A stretch of DNA of 13,987 nucleotides, taken from Desulfovibrio sp. GTDB lineage: Bacteria > Desulfobacterota > Desulfovibrionia > Desulfovibrionales > Desulfovibrionaceae. Under the pieces are notes generated by a model. The model did no database searches, was not told the DNA's origin, and worked only from the letters and a program-made list of their open reading frames with translations. The stretch spans positions 1 through 13,987 of the forward strand of contig JALHHV010000049.1 of the NCBI GenBank assembly GCA_022837365.1, read 5' to 3'. How positions within the stretch are numbered: the stretch's first letter is position 1; every line of letters begins with the position of its first letter. A program made the translations under genes and the position numbers. Positions 1 to 7,546 of the stretch are shown here, one piece after another.

Positions 1-3000
1 CCGGTGCCGATGGAGTGCCGGCTGGCCGCGCCCGCGCCGGTGCTGATGGCCAGCGGCACGCAGCCCAGCACGAAGGCCAGCGAGGTCATGATGATGGGCC
101 TGAAGCGCAGGCGGGCGGCCTCGATGGCCGATTCCACCAGCGAAAGCCCCTCGTGCCGCTTGATCACCGCGAATTCCACGATGAGGATGGCGTTCTTGGC
201 CGCGAGGCCGATGAGCGTGACCAGCGAGATCTGGAGGTACACGTCGTTGGCGAGGCCGCGCAGCCACACCGCGCAGATGGCCCCGAACAGGGCGAACGGC
301 ACGGCCATGATGACCGCCAGCGGCAGCGACCACTTTTCGTACTGCGCCGCCAGGATCAGGAAGACCATGACCAGGCCCAGCACGAACACCAGCGACGAGG
401 AGCCGCCGGTCTGCTTTTCCTGGTAGGCGGAACCGGACCAGGCCAGGGTGAATTCCGCGGGCAGCACCTCCGCCGCCACCTGCTCGACGGCCGCGATGGC
501 CTGGCCCGAGCTGTATCCGGCGGCGGGGCCGCCCACCACCTTGGCGGCGGGGAACACGTTGAAGCGTTCCACCACCTCGGGGCCGGTCACTTCCTGCACG
601 TCCACCAGCGAGGTGAGGGGGATCATCTCGCCCGAGGTGGCGCGCACGAACACGTTGGCCACGTCCGCCGGGCGGGCGCGGAAGTCGGCCTCCGACTGCA
701 TCTGCACCTTGAAGGTGCGGCCGAACTTGTTGAAGTCGTTGACGTAGCTGGCCCCGAAGGTAGCCTGCATGGTGTCGAAGATGGTGTTCACCGGCACGCC
801 CAGGGCCTTCGCCTTGTTGCGGTCCAGGCTGATGAACAGTTGCGGCGCGTTGGCGCTGAAGGTGGTCTGCACGCCCGCCAGTTCCGGCCGCCTGGCCGCG
901 GCGGCGATGAGCTTGTTCACCGTGGCGGCCAGGTCCTTGCTGTCGCCTTCGCCGCGGTTCTGCACGTACAGTTCGAAGCCGCCGGTGTTGCTCATGCCCG
1001 AGATGGGCGGCGGGTTGAAGGCCAGCACGATGCCTTCGGGCACGCCCATGCCCACGCCGAAGACCTTGCGGGCGTAGTCGAACGACGACTGCCCCGGCCC
1101 CTTGCGCTCGTCCCATGGCTTCAGCGGCACGAACGAGGTGACGAAGTTGGGCTTGGGCACGCCGGAGAGCAGGTCGTAGCCGGTCAGGGTGATCAGGTTG
1201 GCCACGCGGGGGTCTTCCATGTGGCTCTTGTCGATCAGGTCGGCCACCACGCGGGTGCGTTGCAGGCTGGCGCCGTCGGGCAGGATGGACAGGCCGATGA
1301 TGTAGCCCTGGTCCTCGTCCGGGGCGAGGCCGCCGGGCACGATCTGGAAGAGGTGCCAGGTGACGCCGCCAAGGCAGGCGAACAGCACCAGCGCGAGGCC
1401 CGCGCGGCGGATGAGGAAGGTCACCCCGCCGGTGTAGCGGTGGGTGACGCGTTCGAACCACCCGTTGAACCAGCGGAAGAAGGCCGGCGGTTCATGATGG
1501 CCGGGCTTCAGCATCAGCGCGCACAGGGCGGGCGTCAGCGTCAGGGCCACCAGGCCCGAGATGACCACCGACACCGCGATGGTGATGGCGAACTGCTTGT
1601 ACATCTGCCCGGCAAGGCCGCCCATGAAGGCCACGGGAATGAACACCGAGCACAGCACCAGCACGATGGCGATGACCGGCCCGGTCACTTCCTCCATGGC
1701 CTTGATGGTGGCCTTGCGCGGCGTCAGCCGCTCGGAGGCCATGATGCGTTCCACGTTTTCCAGCACCACGATGGCGTCGTCCACCACGATGCCGATGGCC
1801 AGCACCAGGCCGAACAATGTCAGCGTGTTGATGGAGAAGCCCAGCGCGTACATGCCCGCGAAGGTGCCCACGATGGACACCGGCACCGCAAGGCAGGGGA
1901 TGAGCGTGGCCCGCCAGTTCTGCAGGAACAGGAACACCACCAGGAACACCAGCACCATGGCTTCCACCAGGGTGTGCACCACCTCGTTGATGGAGATGCG
2001 CACGAACTTGGTGGTGTCGTAGGGGATGGAATAGCTGATGCCGTCGGGGAAGCGCTGCGACAGTTCCTGCATCTTGGCGGCCACGCGGTCGGCCGTTTCC
2101 AGCGCGTTGGCCCCCGGCGTCAGGAACACGCCCACGGCCACCGTGGGCTTGCCGTTGAGCTGGGTGCGGACGTCGTAGTCCTTGGCGCCCAGCTCCACGC
2201 GGGCCACGTGCTTGAGCAGCAGGGTGGAGCCGTCGGACTCCGCGCGCAGGATGATGTTCTCGAATTCCTCGGGGGTGGTCAGGCGGCCCTTGGTGGTGAC
2301 CAGGTAGTTCAGTTCCAGCGGGCTGCTGGACGGCTCCTGCCCGATGCGCCCGGCCGCGAACTGGGCGTTCTGCTCGCGGATGGCCAGCGCCACGTCGCCG
2401 GGGGTCAGCTTGAGCTGGGCCAGCTTGTCCGGGTGCAGCCAGACGCGCATGGAGTAGTCCTTGGCCCCGAAGATGGCGGCGTCGCCGACGCCGGGCAGGC
2501 GCTTCAGCTCGTCCACCACGTTCACCAGCACGTAGTTGCTGATGTACACCGAGTCGTACCGGCCGTCGGGCGAGAAGGTGTTCACCACCTGAAGGATGGA
2601 GGGCGACCGCTTGGTCACCGTGACGCCCTGGCGGCGCACTTCTTCCGGCAGCGCGGCGGTGGCGGCCTGCACGCGGTTGTTGACGTTGATGGTGGCCTGG
2701 TCGGGGTTGGTGCCCACGGCGAAGGACACGGAAATGGTCATCGCGCCGTTGCCGGCGCTGACCGAGTTCATGTACAGCATGCCGTCCACGCCGTTGATCT
2801 GCTGCTCCAGCGGCGAGGCCACCGTGGCCGCGATGACCTCGGGGCTGGCGCCGGGATACACGGCGGAGACGATGACCTGCGGCGGCACGATTTCCGGATA
2901 CTGCGCGATGGGCAGCGTGCGCATGGCCATGAACCCCGCCAGCATGATCACGATGGAGATCACGCACGCGAAGATGGGGCGGTGTATGAAAAAGCGTGAT

Positions 3001-3005
3001 ATCAT
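1..3005 (-). CDS. RND multidrug efflux pump, HAE1 (AcrB/MexB) family, 3' end cut by window edge
   Basis: Inner-membrane proton-driven pump subunit that exports hydrophobic drugs, in complex with the adaptor encoded just upstream and an outer-membrane channel not seen here. The frame reads from ATG at 3005 ([17 protein letters not shown], the classic RND N-terminus), with AGGA-type SD 7 bases before it, through about 1001 codons to the window edge with no stop. HAE1 pumps are usually 1030-1070 residues, so roughly 40-60 are missing. Proton-relay residues are in place: Asp409-Asp410 in the TM4 segment ([16 protein letters not shown]), Lys937 in GLAAKNAIL and Thr974 in PIIMTSLAF. The N-terminal porter domain contains [13 protein letters not shown] (about 63-75). 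It starts 25 bases after the adaptor stop, so the two are co-transcribed. Substrate cannot be read from sequence. Family call is very secure; AcrB versus MexB/TtgB-type naming is not. Confidence 0.97.
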   Translation of the reverse strand, partial: MISRFFIHRPIFACVISIVIMLAGFMAMRTLPIAQYPEIVPPQVIVSAVYPGASPEVIAATVASPLEQQINGVDGMLYMNSVSAGNGAMTISVSFAVGTNPDQATINVNNRVQAATAALPEEVRRQGVTVTKRSPSILQVVNTFSPDGRYDSVYISNYVLVNVVDELKRLPGVGDAAIFGAKDYSMRVWLHPDKLAQLKLTPGDVALAIREQNAQFAAGRIGQEPSSSPLELNYLVTTKGRLTTPEEFENIILRAESDGSTLLLKHVARVELGAKDYDVRTQLNGKPTVAVGVFLTPGANALETADRVAAKMQELSQRFPDGISYSIPYDTTKFVRISINEVVHTLVEAMVLVFLVVFLFLQNWRATLIPCLAVPVSIVGTFAGMYALGFSINTLTLFGLVLAIGIVVDDAIVVLENVERIMASERLTPRKATIKAMEEVTGPVIAIVLVLCSVFIPVAFMGGLAGQMYKQFAITIAVSVVISGLVALTLTPALCALMLKPGHHEPPAFFRWFNGWFERVTHRYTGGVTFLIRRAGLALVLFACLGGVTWHLFQIVPGGLAPDEDQGYIIGLSILPDGASLQRTRVVADLIDKSHMEDPRVANLITLTGYDLLSGVPKPNFVTSFVPLKPWDERKGPGQSSFDYARKVFGVGMGVPEGIVLAFNPPPISGMSNTGGFELYVQNRGEGDSKDLAATVNKLIAAAARRPELAGVQTTFSANAPQLFISLDRNKAKALGVPVNTIFDTMQATFGASYVNDFNKFGRTFKVQMQSEADFRARPADVANVFVRATSGEMIPLTSLVDVQEVTGPEVVERFNVFPAAKVVGGPAAGYSSGQAIAAVEQVAAEVLPAEFTLAWSGSAYQEKQTGGSSSLVFVLGLVMVFLILAAQYEKWSLPLAVIMAVPFALFGAICAVWLRGLANDVYLQISLVTLIGLAAKNAILIVEFAVIKRHEGLSLVESAIEAARLRFRPIIMTSLAFVLGCVPLAISTGAGAASRHSIGT

Positions 3006-3030
3006 TGCGGAATCCTGCTAAGGGCGCGAG

Positions 3031-4287
3031 CTAGGAGCCCTGGTTTGCGGCTTTGGTCGCATTTCCGGCGGGGGCCTGCCCGTTCTGGGCTTCGCGCGGC
3101 TGGCCGATGGTCACCGGCTGGCCGGGGCGCACCTTCAGAAGCCCCTCGACCACGTAGCGTTCACCGGCGGCAAGACCCTTTTCCACGATGTATTCGTTGC
3201 CGATGGGCAGGCCGATCTCCACGGGGCGCGGCTGGGCCACATCGCCTTCGCCGATCACCCACACCATGGGGCCCTGCTGGGTTTGCAGCACGGCGCGCTG
3301 GGGAATGGCCAGGGCGTTGTTGTACACCGCGCCGGTCATGATCACGCGCACGAACTGGCCGGGCAGCACTTCCGCCTCGGGGTTGGGGAATTCGGCGCGC
3401 ACGCGGATGGTGCCGGTCAGCGGGTCCACCAGTGGGTCGATGAAGTTCACGCTGCCGGTGCGCTTGTAGGTGGAGCCGTCGATGAGGCGCACGGTGACGT
3501 CGTAGCCCTTCCTGGGCAGGGTGATCTTGCCTTCCTCTCGCATGCGGCGCAGGCGGAACAGGTCCACGCTGGGGGCGGAGTAGTTCACGTACACCGGGTC
3601 CACCTTGGAGATGGTGGTCAGCAGGCTGCCGTCGGCGGTGGTGGTGACCAGGCTGCCTTCCGACCGGGTCTCCTTGCTGGTCATGCCCGAGATGGGGGCC
3701 TCGACCCGGGTGTAGCCAAGGTTGATGCGCGCGGTCTTCACGCGGGCGCGCGCCTCTTCCAGCGCGGCCCTGGCCGAATCGAACTCGGCCACGGCGTCGT
3801 CGCGGTCCTTCTGGCTGACGGCGTTCTCGCGGTACAGGGGCAGCACGCGGTCGCGGTTGCTCTGGGCGCTTTGCAGGCGCGCCTCGGCCTGGGCCTGCTG
3901 GCCCAGGGCCTGGTCCAGGTCCGCCTTGAACGGTTCGGGGTCGATCTCGAACATCAGGTCGCCCTTCTTCACCGGGCGGCCTTCCGCGTAGGCGCGGCGC
4001 AGCAGGATGCCGCCCACCCGGGCGCGCACCTCGACCTCGCGCGAGCCCGCCGTCTGCCCCACGTATTCGTAGGTCAGGGGCAGGTCGCGCGGCTGCACCT
4101 CCTGCACCACCACCAGCGGGGCGGGCGCGGCCTTGGGGGCGGCGGATTCGTCCTTGCAGCCGGCCAGCATGGCCGCCAGGGCCAGGACCAGGGCGAACAG
4201 CCCCATGTGCAGGGCAGGCAGGGGCCGCGCCATGGCGGCGGCTCCGGCGCGGGGGCGGGGAGACGGAATGGGGAAGCGGTGTTGCAT
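3031..4287 (-). CDS. RND efflux periplasmic adaptor (membrane fusion protein, HlyD/AcrA-MexA family), lipoprotein
   Basis: Periplasmic adaptor that links the RND pump to an outer-membrane channel. 418 residues. The start ATG at 4287 has AGGAGG nine bases upstream. A long basic n-region precedes a hydrophobic stretch (28-40) and a lipobox L41-A-G-C44, so the mature protein is probably lipid-anchored at Cys44 (Lys at +2). Met19 or Met28 would give a more usual signal length but lack the good SD. A lipoyl-like half motif follows (about 85-115, with VGGIL and GRPVKKGDLMFEIDP), then an alpha-helical hairpin rich in Ala/Gln/Glu/Arg (about 118-190), the second lipoyl half (LGYTRVEAPISG), and beta-barrel and membrane-proximal segments (PGQFVRVIMTG, IPQRAVLQTQQG). 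Order and 25-base spacing to the pump gene are those of acrAB/mexAB. The C-terminus is Gln/Ala/Asn-rich and probably disordered. Confidence 0.96.
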   Translation of the reverse strand: MQHRFPIPSPRPRAGAAAMARPLPALHMGLFALVLALAAMLAGCKDESAAPKAAPAPLVVVQEVQPRDLPLTYEYVGQTAGSREVEVRARVGGILLRRAYAEGRPVKKGDLMFEIDPEPFKADLDQALGQQAQAEARLQSAQSNRDRVLPLYRENAVSQKDRDDAVAEFDSARAALEEARARVKTARINLGYTRVEAPISGMTSKETRSEGSLVTTTADGSLLTTISKVDPVYVNYSAPSVDLFRLRRMREEGKITLPRKGYDVTVRLIDGSTYKRTGSVNFIDPLVDPLTGTIRVRAEFPNPEAEVLPGQFVRVIMTGAVYNNALAIPQRAVLQTQQGPMVWVIGEGDVAQPRPVEIGLPIGNEYIVEKGLAAGERYVVEGLLKVRPGQPVTIGQPREAQNGQAPAGNATKAANQGS

Positions 4288-4439
4288 GGGGTGGTTCCTC
4301 CTCGGCGCGGCGTGGGATACGCCCGGTGCGCCGACATGCGGGGCGGTTGGGTGTGTCTCCCGGAATTCCGGTGCGCCGTGCCGGTCCGCGTTGCGACGGG
4401 GCGGGCTGGAAACGGAAGGAATCCGGTAGGGTGCTATTC

Positions 4440-4471
4440 TGTAGCGAGCTATCGAAGTGTCGCGTTCTACA
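4440..4471. promoter_or_regulatory. Candidate repressor operator at the efflux promoter (imperfect inverted repeat)
   Basis: TGTAGCGA (4440-4447) faces TCGC-GTT-CTACA (ending 4471), an inverted repeat with a three-base bulge. It covers the -10 box and expected start site of the pump promoter, where a TetR-family dimer would block transcription. The symmetry is imperfect and the match to any known operator is not established. Confidence 0.25.
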
Positions 4472-4492
4472 TGGGCCGGTGGGGACCGTCAA
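4464..4492 (-). promoter_or_regulatory. Candidate sigma70 promoter for the efflux operon
   Basis: On the minus strand TTGACG (4492-4487) is followed after 17 bases by TAGAAC (4469-4464). These match the consensus at 5/6 and 4/6. The -10 box overlaps the TAG stop of the TetR gene (4469-4467), so the start site would be near 4457, leaving a leader of about 170 bases before the adaptor start. This would let the pump be expressed separately from its regulator. Inference from sequence only. Confidence 0.45.
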
Positions 4493-5330
4493 CCCCGCGC
4501 CGCGCCACGGTCCGGCGGGGCGGGCGCCTGTGCCGGGGGCCGTGCGCCCGTGCCGGAGGTTGTGCACCGGACATGGTGGCGATGCCGCCCATGGTGAAGC
4601 GGACCACGCCGTCCACGATGCGTTCGAGGGACTCGGGAGTGGGATCCTCGCGTCCGTAGATGTGGGCGATGGCGCCCCGGCCGTTGAAATAGAAGGTGAT
4701 GTGCCCGAAGATGGCCAGCAGGCAGGTGCGCAGCACTTCCGGATCGTCGGCCGCCGGGCCCAGCAGCCCGCGCAGGATGTCGTCCAGCAGGTTGTTGACC
4801 GGGACGATGTGCTCGCGGATCAGGGCGTCCGAGGCGGGGCCGGGGTTGATCATCTCCAGCGACACCAGCTTGCCGTGCGCTTCGCTGACCGGGTCGTCGC
4901 CGCCGCCCAGCACGCGCAGCACCAGCCCGTGCACGAAGGCGCGCAGCCGTTCCTCGGGCGTGGACTCCGGCGTCACCCCCACGTCCAGCGGGAACGTGGC
5001 CTGGCAGGTGCGCATGTAGTGGTCCAGCATGGCGGCGTACAGCCTGTCCTTGCCGCCGAAATGATAGTTCACGGCGGCCACGTTGGCCCCGGCCCGGCGG
5101 CAGATTTCGCGCACCGTGGCCGACTTGTAGCCGTGCTCGGCAAAGACCTCGGCCGCGGCGGCCAGCAGCCGTTCGCGCGTGCCCTGATCCTGCCTGTCCC
5201 GGCAGTCCTGCCCTTGCGGAGTGTCCGGCCTGTTTGGTCTGTCTGGCATATTTGGCCTGCCCCGTTTGCCGGGAGGGGCGGCGCGGCGGGGGTGGTCCTG
5301 CCGTGCGGCTGTGCGGCCGTGGTCGCTCAT
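4467..5330 (-). CDS. TetR/AcrR family transcriptional repressor with CecR/CerR-like C-terminal domain
   Basis: Probable local repressor of the adaptor-pump operon directly downstream. 287 residues from ATG 5330, which has a CAGGA motif at suitable distance. An ATG at 5339 is too close to that SD, and ATG 5249 (GCAGG before it) would give 260 residues. The TetR helix-turn-helix spans about 52-98 (RERLLAAAAEVFAEHGYKS, then TVREICRRAGANVAAVNYHFGGKDRLY). The YHFGGKDRLY end is the family signature. The C-terminal half (MINPGP, REHIVPVNNLLDDILRGLLG, HITFYFNGRGAI) resembles the DUF1956/CecR ligand domain. Two oddities: about 50 residues of Arg/Pro/Gln/Asp-rich sequence precede the domain, and a 30-residue Arg/Pro tail follows it. 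Both look disordered. The inducer is unknown. Confidence 0.93.
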   Translation of the reverse strand: MSDHGRTAARQDHPRRAAPPGKRGRPNMPDRPNRPDTPQGQDCRDRQDQGTRERLLAAAAEVFAEHGYKSATVREICRRAGANVAAVNYHFGGKDRLYAAMLDHYMRTCQATFPLDVGVTPESTPEERLRAFVHGLVLRVLGGGDDPVSEAHGKLVSLEMINPGPASDALIREHIVPVNNLLDDILRGLLGPAADDPEVLRTCLLAIFGHITFYFNGRGAIAHIYGREDPTPESLERIVDGVVRFTMGGIATMSGAQPPARAHGPRHRRPPRRTVARRGVDGPHRPM

Positions 5331-5382
5331 TGTCCGCATCCTGTCGTTTCACCGGTTGCCAACATAGTTTCAAATCCAAAAT

Positions 5383-5397
5383 TCAATCATTGTTTGA
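5383..5397. promoter_or_regulatory. Candidate TetR-type operator palindrome
   Basis: TCAATCATTGTTTGA pairs at six of seven positions around a central T. It sits in an AT-rich island (about 5355-5400) inside very GC-rich DNA, between the TetR promoter and its start codon. Palindromes of about 15 bp at the transcription start are typical of TetR-family autoregulation. Binding is inference. Confidence 0.45.
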
Positions 5398-5401
5398 GGC
5401 G

Positions 5402-5430
5402 TGGATATGCCGCCGGGCCACCCCTGTCAA
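5402..5430 (-). promoter_or_regulatory. Candidate sigma70 promoter of the TetR gene
   Basis: A perfect TTGACA (5430-5425) and TATCCA (5407-5402) separated by 17 bases on the minus strand. The expected start site near 5395 lies in the 15-bp palindrome at 5383-5397 and gives a leader of about 65 bases. The -10 box is weak (3/6) but the -35 and spacing are ideal. Confidence 0.5.
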
Positions 5431-5437
5431 CCCTTGG

Positions 5438-5470
5438 CCGCCCGCGGGGGGCTGCAAGGGGGGCGGGCGG
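5438..5470. repeat. 8-bp GC inverted repeat upstream of the TetR promoter
   Basis: CCGCCCGC (5438-5445) pairs exactly with GCGGGCGG (5463-5470). It lies between the DUF169 terminator hairpin and the TetR promoter. No T-run follows on either strand, so it may only be a by-product of base composition. The rest of the non-coding stretch 5331-5598 holds the promoter and operator above and the hairpin at 5552-5592. Confidence 0.3.
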
Positions 5471-5551
5471 AATGTCATGGCGTCATCTTGCGGACGGGCG
5501 TGGGTATGGGTGAATGATTTTTCGGGCCGGGCTCCGGGCGGGTCGGACAGC

Positions 5552-5592
5552 CGGGGCCGGGACCGGAACGGCGCTTGCCGCGCCCGGCCCCG
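5552..5592 (-). terminator. Large GC hairpin after the DUF169 gene, probable terminator
   Basis: CGGGGCCGGG (5552-5561) and CCCGGCCCCG (5583-5592) form a perfect 10-bp stem, and the loop carries a further CGGC-GCTT-GCCG stem. It begins seven bases after the DUF169 stop codon on the minus strand. There is no U-run, so it is either a Rho-assisted end or a 3' stabilising hairpin. Confidence 0.55.
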
Positions 5593-5598
5593 CCCCCA

Positions 5599-6471
5599 TC
5601 AGGACATCACCGGAAGGGCATCGTATCCGTCGGCCGCGCCTTCGCCCCAGGCGCGCATGCTTTTGGCCACCTTCTTGCGCACGCCCCGCCACGTGTCGCG
5701 GGTGAGCGCGGAATGCTCCATGGCGTCCAGCATCTTGCGGTACATGGGCAGCGGCACGGCAAAGCTCATTTCGTCGGTCTTCATGAACTTGCGGGCCGAA
5801 AGGTCGAACCCGCCCAGCACGGCGCGTTCTTCGCCGCGCTGCTGGTAAACCAGCGGCCAGGCGATGAGGCTGCCGCACCCGGCGCTGAACGGAGAGGCCA
5901 CGGCGTTGTGGCTGCCCGTGGCGTAGCAGGCCAGCGAGAACAGGCCGTTCAGCGCTTCCGGCCGGGCGAAGAAGGCCACCACCAGCGGTTCCTCGCCGTC
6001 GCCGAACTGGCCCAGCGGCTTGAGCACACAGTATTTGGCCGGGGCTTCCGGAGGAATGGTGTCATCCATGAAGGCGCGCATGGACTGGTGGTCGGGCAGG
6101 TAGTGCTCGCCTTCCATGGGCGTGCCGGGAATGCCCGTGGTCACGTAGAAGATGTTGGTTTCCAGGTACGGGCGGTACATGCCGGAATAAAAGCCGCCGC
6201 CCATGCAGCCGCAGGCTTCGTGGCTGATCCACGCCGCCTTCTTTTTCTTGCGGGCCAGCCACACGTTGCCCATGAGGCAGGAAAATTCGTTGGCGAAGGC
6301 CTTGTGCCAGTCGATCTGCCCGGCGGCCTCGCGGTCACGGGTGAAGATCTCGCCGGGCTTGGGGCCGAAGCCGTCGGCGGGTTTCTGGTCGGTGTAGTGC
6401 ACGCCGAAGGGTTCCTCGTCGTGGCCCAGCAGTTCCAGCAGGCGTTGGGTACGTTCGATGACGGTCTGCAT
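5599..6471 (-). CDS. DUF169 family protein
   Basis: 290-residue soluble protein of the DUF169 family, whose biochemical role is not established. The start ATG 6471 has a strong SD (GGGAGG, six bases away). The family-like N-terminus (LLELLGHDEEPFGVHYTD) is followed by Cys65 in EFSCLMGNVWLARKKKKAAW, a Cys87-Gly-Cys89-MGGGFYSGMY segment, LETNIFYVTTGIPGTPMEGEHY, PAKYCVLKPLG, ALNGLFSLACYATGSHNAV and AGCGSLIAWPLVY. The repeated cysteines, especially Cys87/Cys89 and the AGCG loop, suggest a metal or cofactor site, but that is inference. There is no signal peptide or membrane segment. It follows marR by 111 bases on the same strand, so MarR control is likely. Confidence 0.9.
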   Translation of the reverse strand: MQTVIERTQRLLELLGHDEEPFGVHYTDQKPADGFGPKPGEIFTRDREAAGQIDWHKAFANEFSCLMGNVWLARKKKKAAWISHEACGCMGGGFYSGMYRPYLETNIFYVTTGIPGTPMEGEHYLPDHQSMRAFMDDTIPPEAPAKYCVLKPLGQFGDGEEPLVVAFFARPEALNGLFSLACYATGSHNAVASPFSAGCGSLIAWPLVYQQRGEERAVLGGFDLSARKFMKTDEMSFAVPLPMYRKMLDAMEHSALTRDTWRGVRKKVAKSMRAWGEGAADGYDALPVMS

Positions 6472-6514
6472 GGCGTTCCTCCCGTGTTGTTGGGGAATGG
6501 CAAGGCCGCGCGGC

Positions 6515-6575
6515 GGCCCCTCTTTCCGTGTGGCGTTCCCTGTTGCCGTGGGGTGGCCCCTCTTTCCGTGTGGCG
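6515..6575. repeat. 21-bp exact direct repeat, 40-bp period, between marR and the DUF169 gene
   Basis: GGCCCCTCTTTCCGTGTGGC plus one more G occurs at 6515-6535 and again at 6555-6575. The repeat ends eight bases short of the marR stop and fills much of the intergenic gap. It has no internal symmetry. It may be a recent slippage duplication or paired sites in the mRNA. Confidence 0.8.
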
Positions 6576-6582
6576 GCCCTAT

Positions 6583-7032
6583 TCAGCGCTCGGTGGCGCG
6601 CAGGGTTTCCTTCACCGTGGCCAGCACCCGTATGCAGGTGGCGTGGTCCTGCGGGCTGACGTCCTTCAGGGTGAGGGCCAGCACCTCTTCGGTGACGGCC
6701 CGGCTGCGTTCCTTGAGTTCGTCGGCCTTTTTCGTGGCGCTGATGACCTTGCGGCGGGCGTCGGCAGCGTCGGGGGTGCGCACGATGAGCCCCTTCCGCT
6801 CCATGGCGGCGAGCGCGCGGCTCATGCTCGTCTTGTCCACGCATGCGATGTGGGCCAGTTCGTCCTGGCCGATGCTGCCCCGGTTCCAGACGAGCACCAG
6901 CACCCCCCACTGTTCGGCGGTGAGGTCGATGCCCTCCCGGGCCATCCTGCGGCGGAGAAAGGCGGCCATGAGCCGGTTGGCCGTGATGGTCATGAACCCC
7001 AGGTCTTCCAGGACATAGAAATCGTTGTTCAT
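6583..7032 (-). CDS. MarR family transcriptional regulator
   Basis: 149-residue winged-helix regulator, probably controlling itself and the DUF169 gene downstream. Signature parts: an N-terminal dimerisation helix (LEDLGFMTITANRLMAAFLRRRM), LTAEQWGVLVLVWNRG, the recognition region DELAHIACVDKTSMSRALAAMERKGLI (about 55-80) and the wing VRTPDAADARRKVISATKKADEL. I chose ATG 7032 because the homologous sequence begins there. TTG 7068 and ATG 7062 extend the frame through the promoter and operator repeats. No start has a convincing SD, and the predicted transcription start is within a base or two of 7032, so translation may be leaderless. No cysteine stands out as a redox sensor near the N-terminus; the ligand is unknown. 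Confidence 0.93.
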   Translation of the reverse strand: MNNDFYVLEDLGFMTITANRLMAAFLRRRMAREGIDLTAEQWGVLVLVWNRGSIGQDELAHIACVDKTSMSRALAAMERKGLIVRTPDAADARRKVISATKKADELKERSRAVTEEVLALTLKDVSPQDHATCIRVLATVKETLRATER

Positions 7033-7069
7033 GACAACTATCGTGCCAAGGATGGTTGTCATTGTCAAC
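7031..7069. promoter_or_regulatory. MarR-type operator: nested GTTGTC/GACAAC inverted repeats
   Basis: Two symmetries overlap. GTTGTCATTGTCAAC (7055-7069) is a 15-bp near-perfect palindrome over the -35 box. ATGACAAC (7031-7038) and GTTGTCAT (7055-7062) are perfect 8-bp inverted arms flanking the -10 box and reaching the start codon. Repressors of the MarR family bind 15-20 bp palindromes in their own promoter, so autoregulation is the natural reading. Confidence 0.55.
7040..7068 (-). promoter_or_regulatory. Candidate marR promoter
   Basis: TTGACA (7068-7063), 17 bases, then CACGAT (7045-7040) on the minus strand. The -10 keeps the most important A at position 2 and T at position 6. The start site would be about 7033, immediately before the ATG at 7032. 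Confidence 0.45.
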
Positions 7070-7174
7070 TAGTCGCGCAGGGAGGAGGGAAAGGGCGTTT
7101 CGCGCCGAAGGCGGGAGGGAAGGCGCAGGGCATGGACCGGGCCGCGCGCGGGGCGGCCGGGAGAATGGCCGGGG

Positions 7175-7546
7175 CTACCGGGCCTCGATGCGCTCCACGG
7201 CCTCGGCGGGGCGGCCCGCCTGGGCTTCCAGCTCGGCCTGGCAGTGCACGCACAGCCGGGTGGTGGGGCGGGCCAGCAACCGGGGCAGGGGGATGTCGTC
7301 GCCGCAGGCGTCGCACACGCCGTAGTCGTGGGCGTCCATGGCGCGCAGCACGCCCTCGATTTCTCGGATGCGCCGCCCGGCGCGGTCCAGAAGGGTCATG
7401 CTGAGGGCCAGTTCGCTGATGCGAGAGGCGAATTCGTTCTCGTCGGCGCAGGCTTCCACGCCGCCCTCCACCAGCAGCTGGCGGCGCAGGTGGGTCAGTT
7501 CGGCTTCGAGGCGGCGGCGGATTTCGGCGTGATGTCGGTCGGTCAT
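7175..7546 (-). CDS. DksA/TraR family C4 zinc-finger protein
   Basis: 123-residue small regulator of the DksA/TraR type. Members bind in the RNA polymerase secondary channel and modulate initiation, often with ppGpp. ATG 7546 has GGAAGGAA just upstream, and further in-frame upstream sequence is not protein-like. An N-terminal helix (HHAEIRRRLEAELTHLRRQLL) and a second helix (ASRISELALSMTLLDRAGRRIREIEGVLRAM) form the coiled coil. The zinc ligands are Cys78-x2-Cys81 (GVCDACGDDIPLPRLLARP) and Cys99-x2-Cys102. The coil tip reads D35-E-N-E38-F-A40, where classical DksA has D-x-x-D-x-A, so one acidic tip residue is Glu. It is shorter than DksA (about 150), closer to TraR/YbiI-like members. The gene is monocistronic in appearance, 105 bases from divergent-side marR control DNA. 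Confidence 0.9.
   Translation of the reverse strand: MTDRHHAEIRRRLEAELTHLRRQLLVEGGVEACADENEFASRISELALSMTLLDRAGRRIREIEGVLRAMDAHDYGVCDACGDDIPLPRLLARPTTRLCVHCQAELEAQAGRPAEAVERIEAR

Noticed and set aside
1492..2967. 491-codon minus-strand frame inside the RND gene
   Set aside because: Out of frame with the pump and with shadow composition; the true pump frame is open from 3005 through to the window edge.
15..2999. 994-codon open frame on the plus strand opposite the RND pump
   Set aside because: Very rich in His, Gly, Arg, Gln and Ala with no domain; it is the complement of the well-conserved pump frame in GC-rich DNA.
3283..4659. Long plus-strand frame opposite the adaptor gene
   Set aside because: His/Gly/Ala/Val-rich antisense shadow, no SD, no family resemblance.
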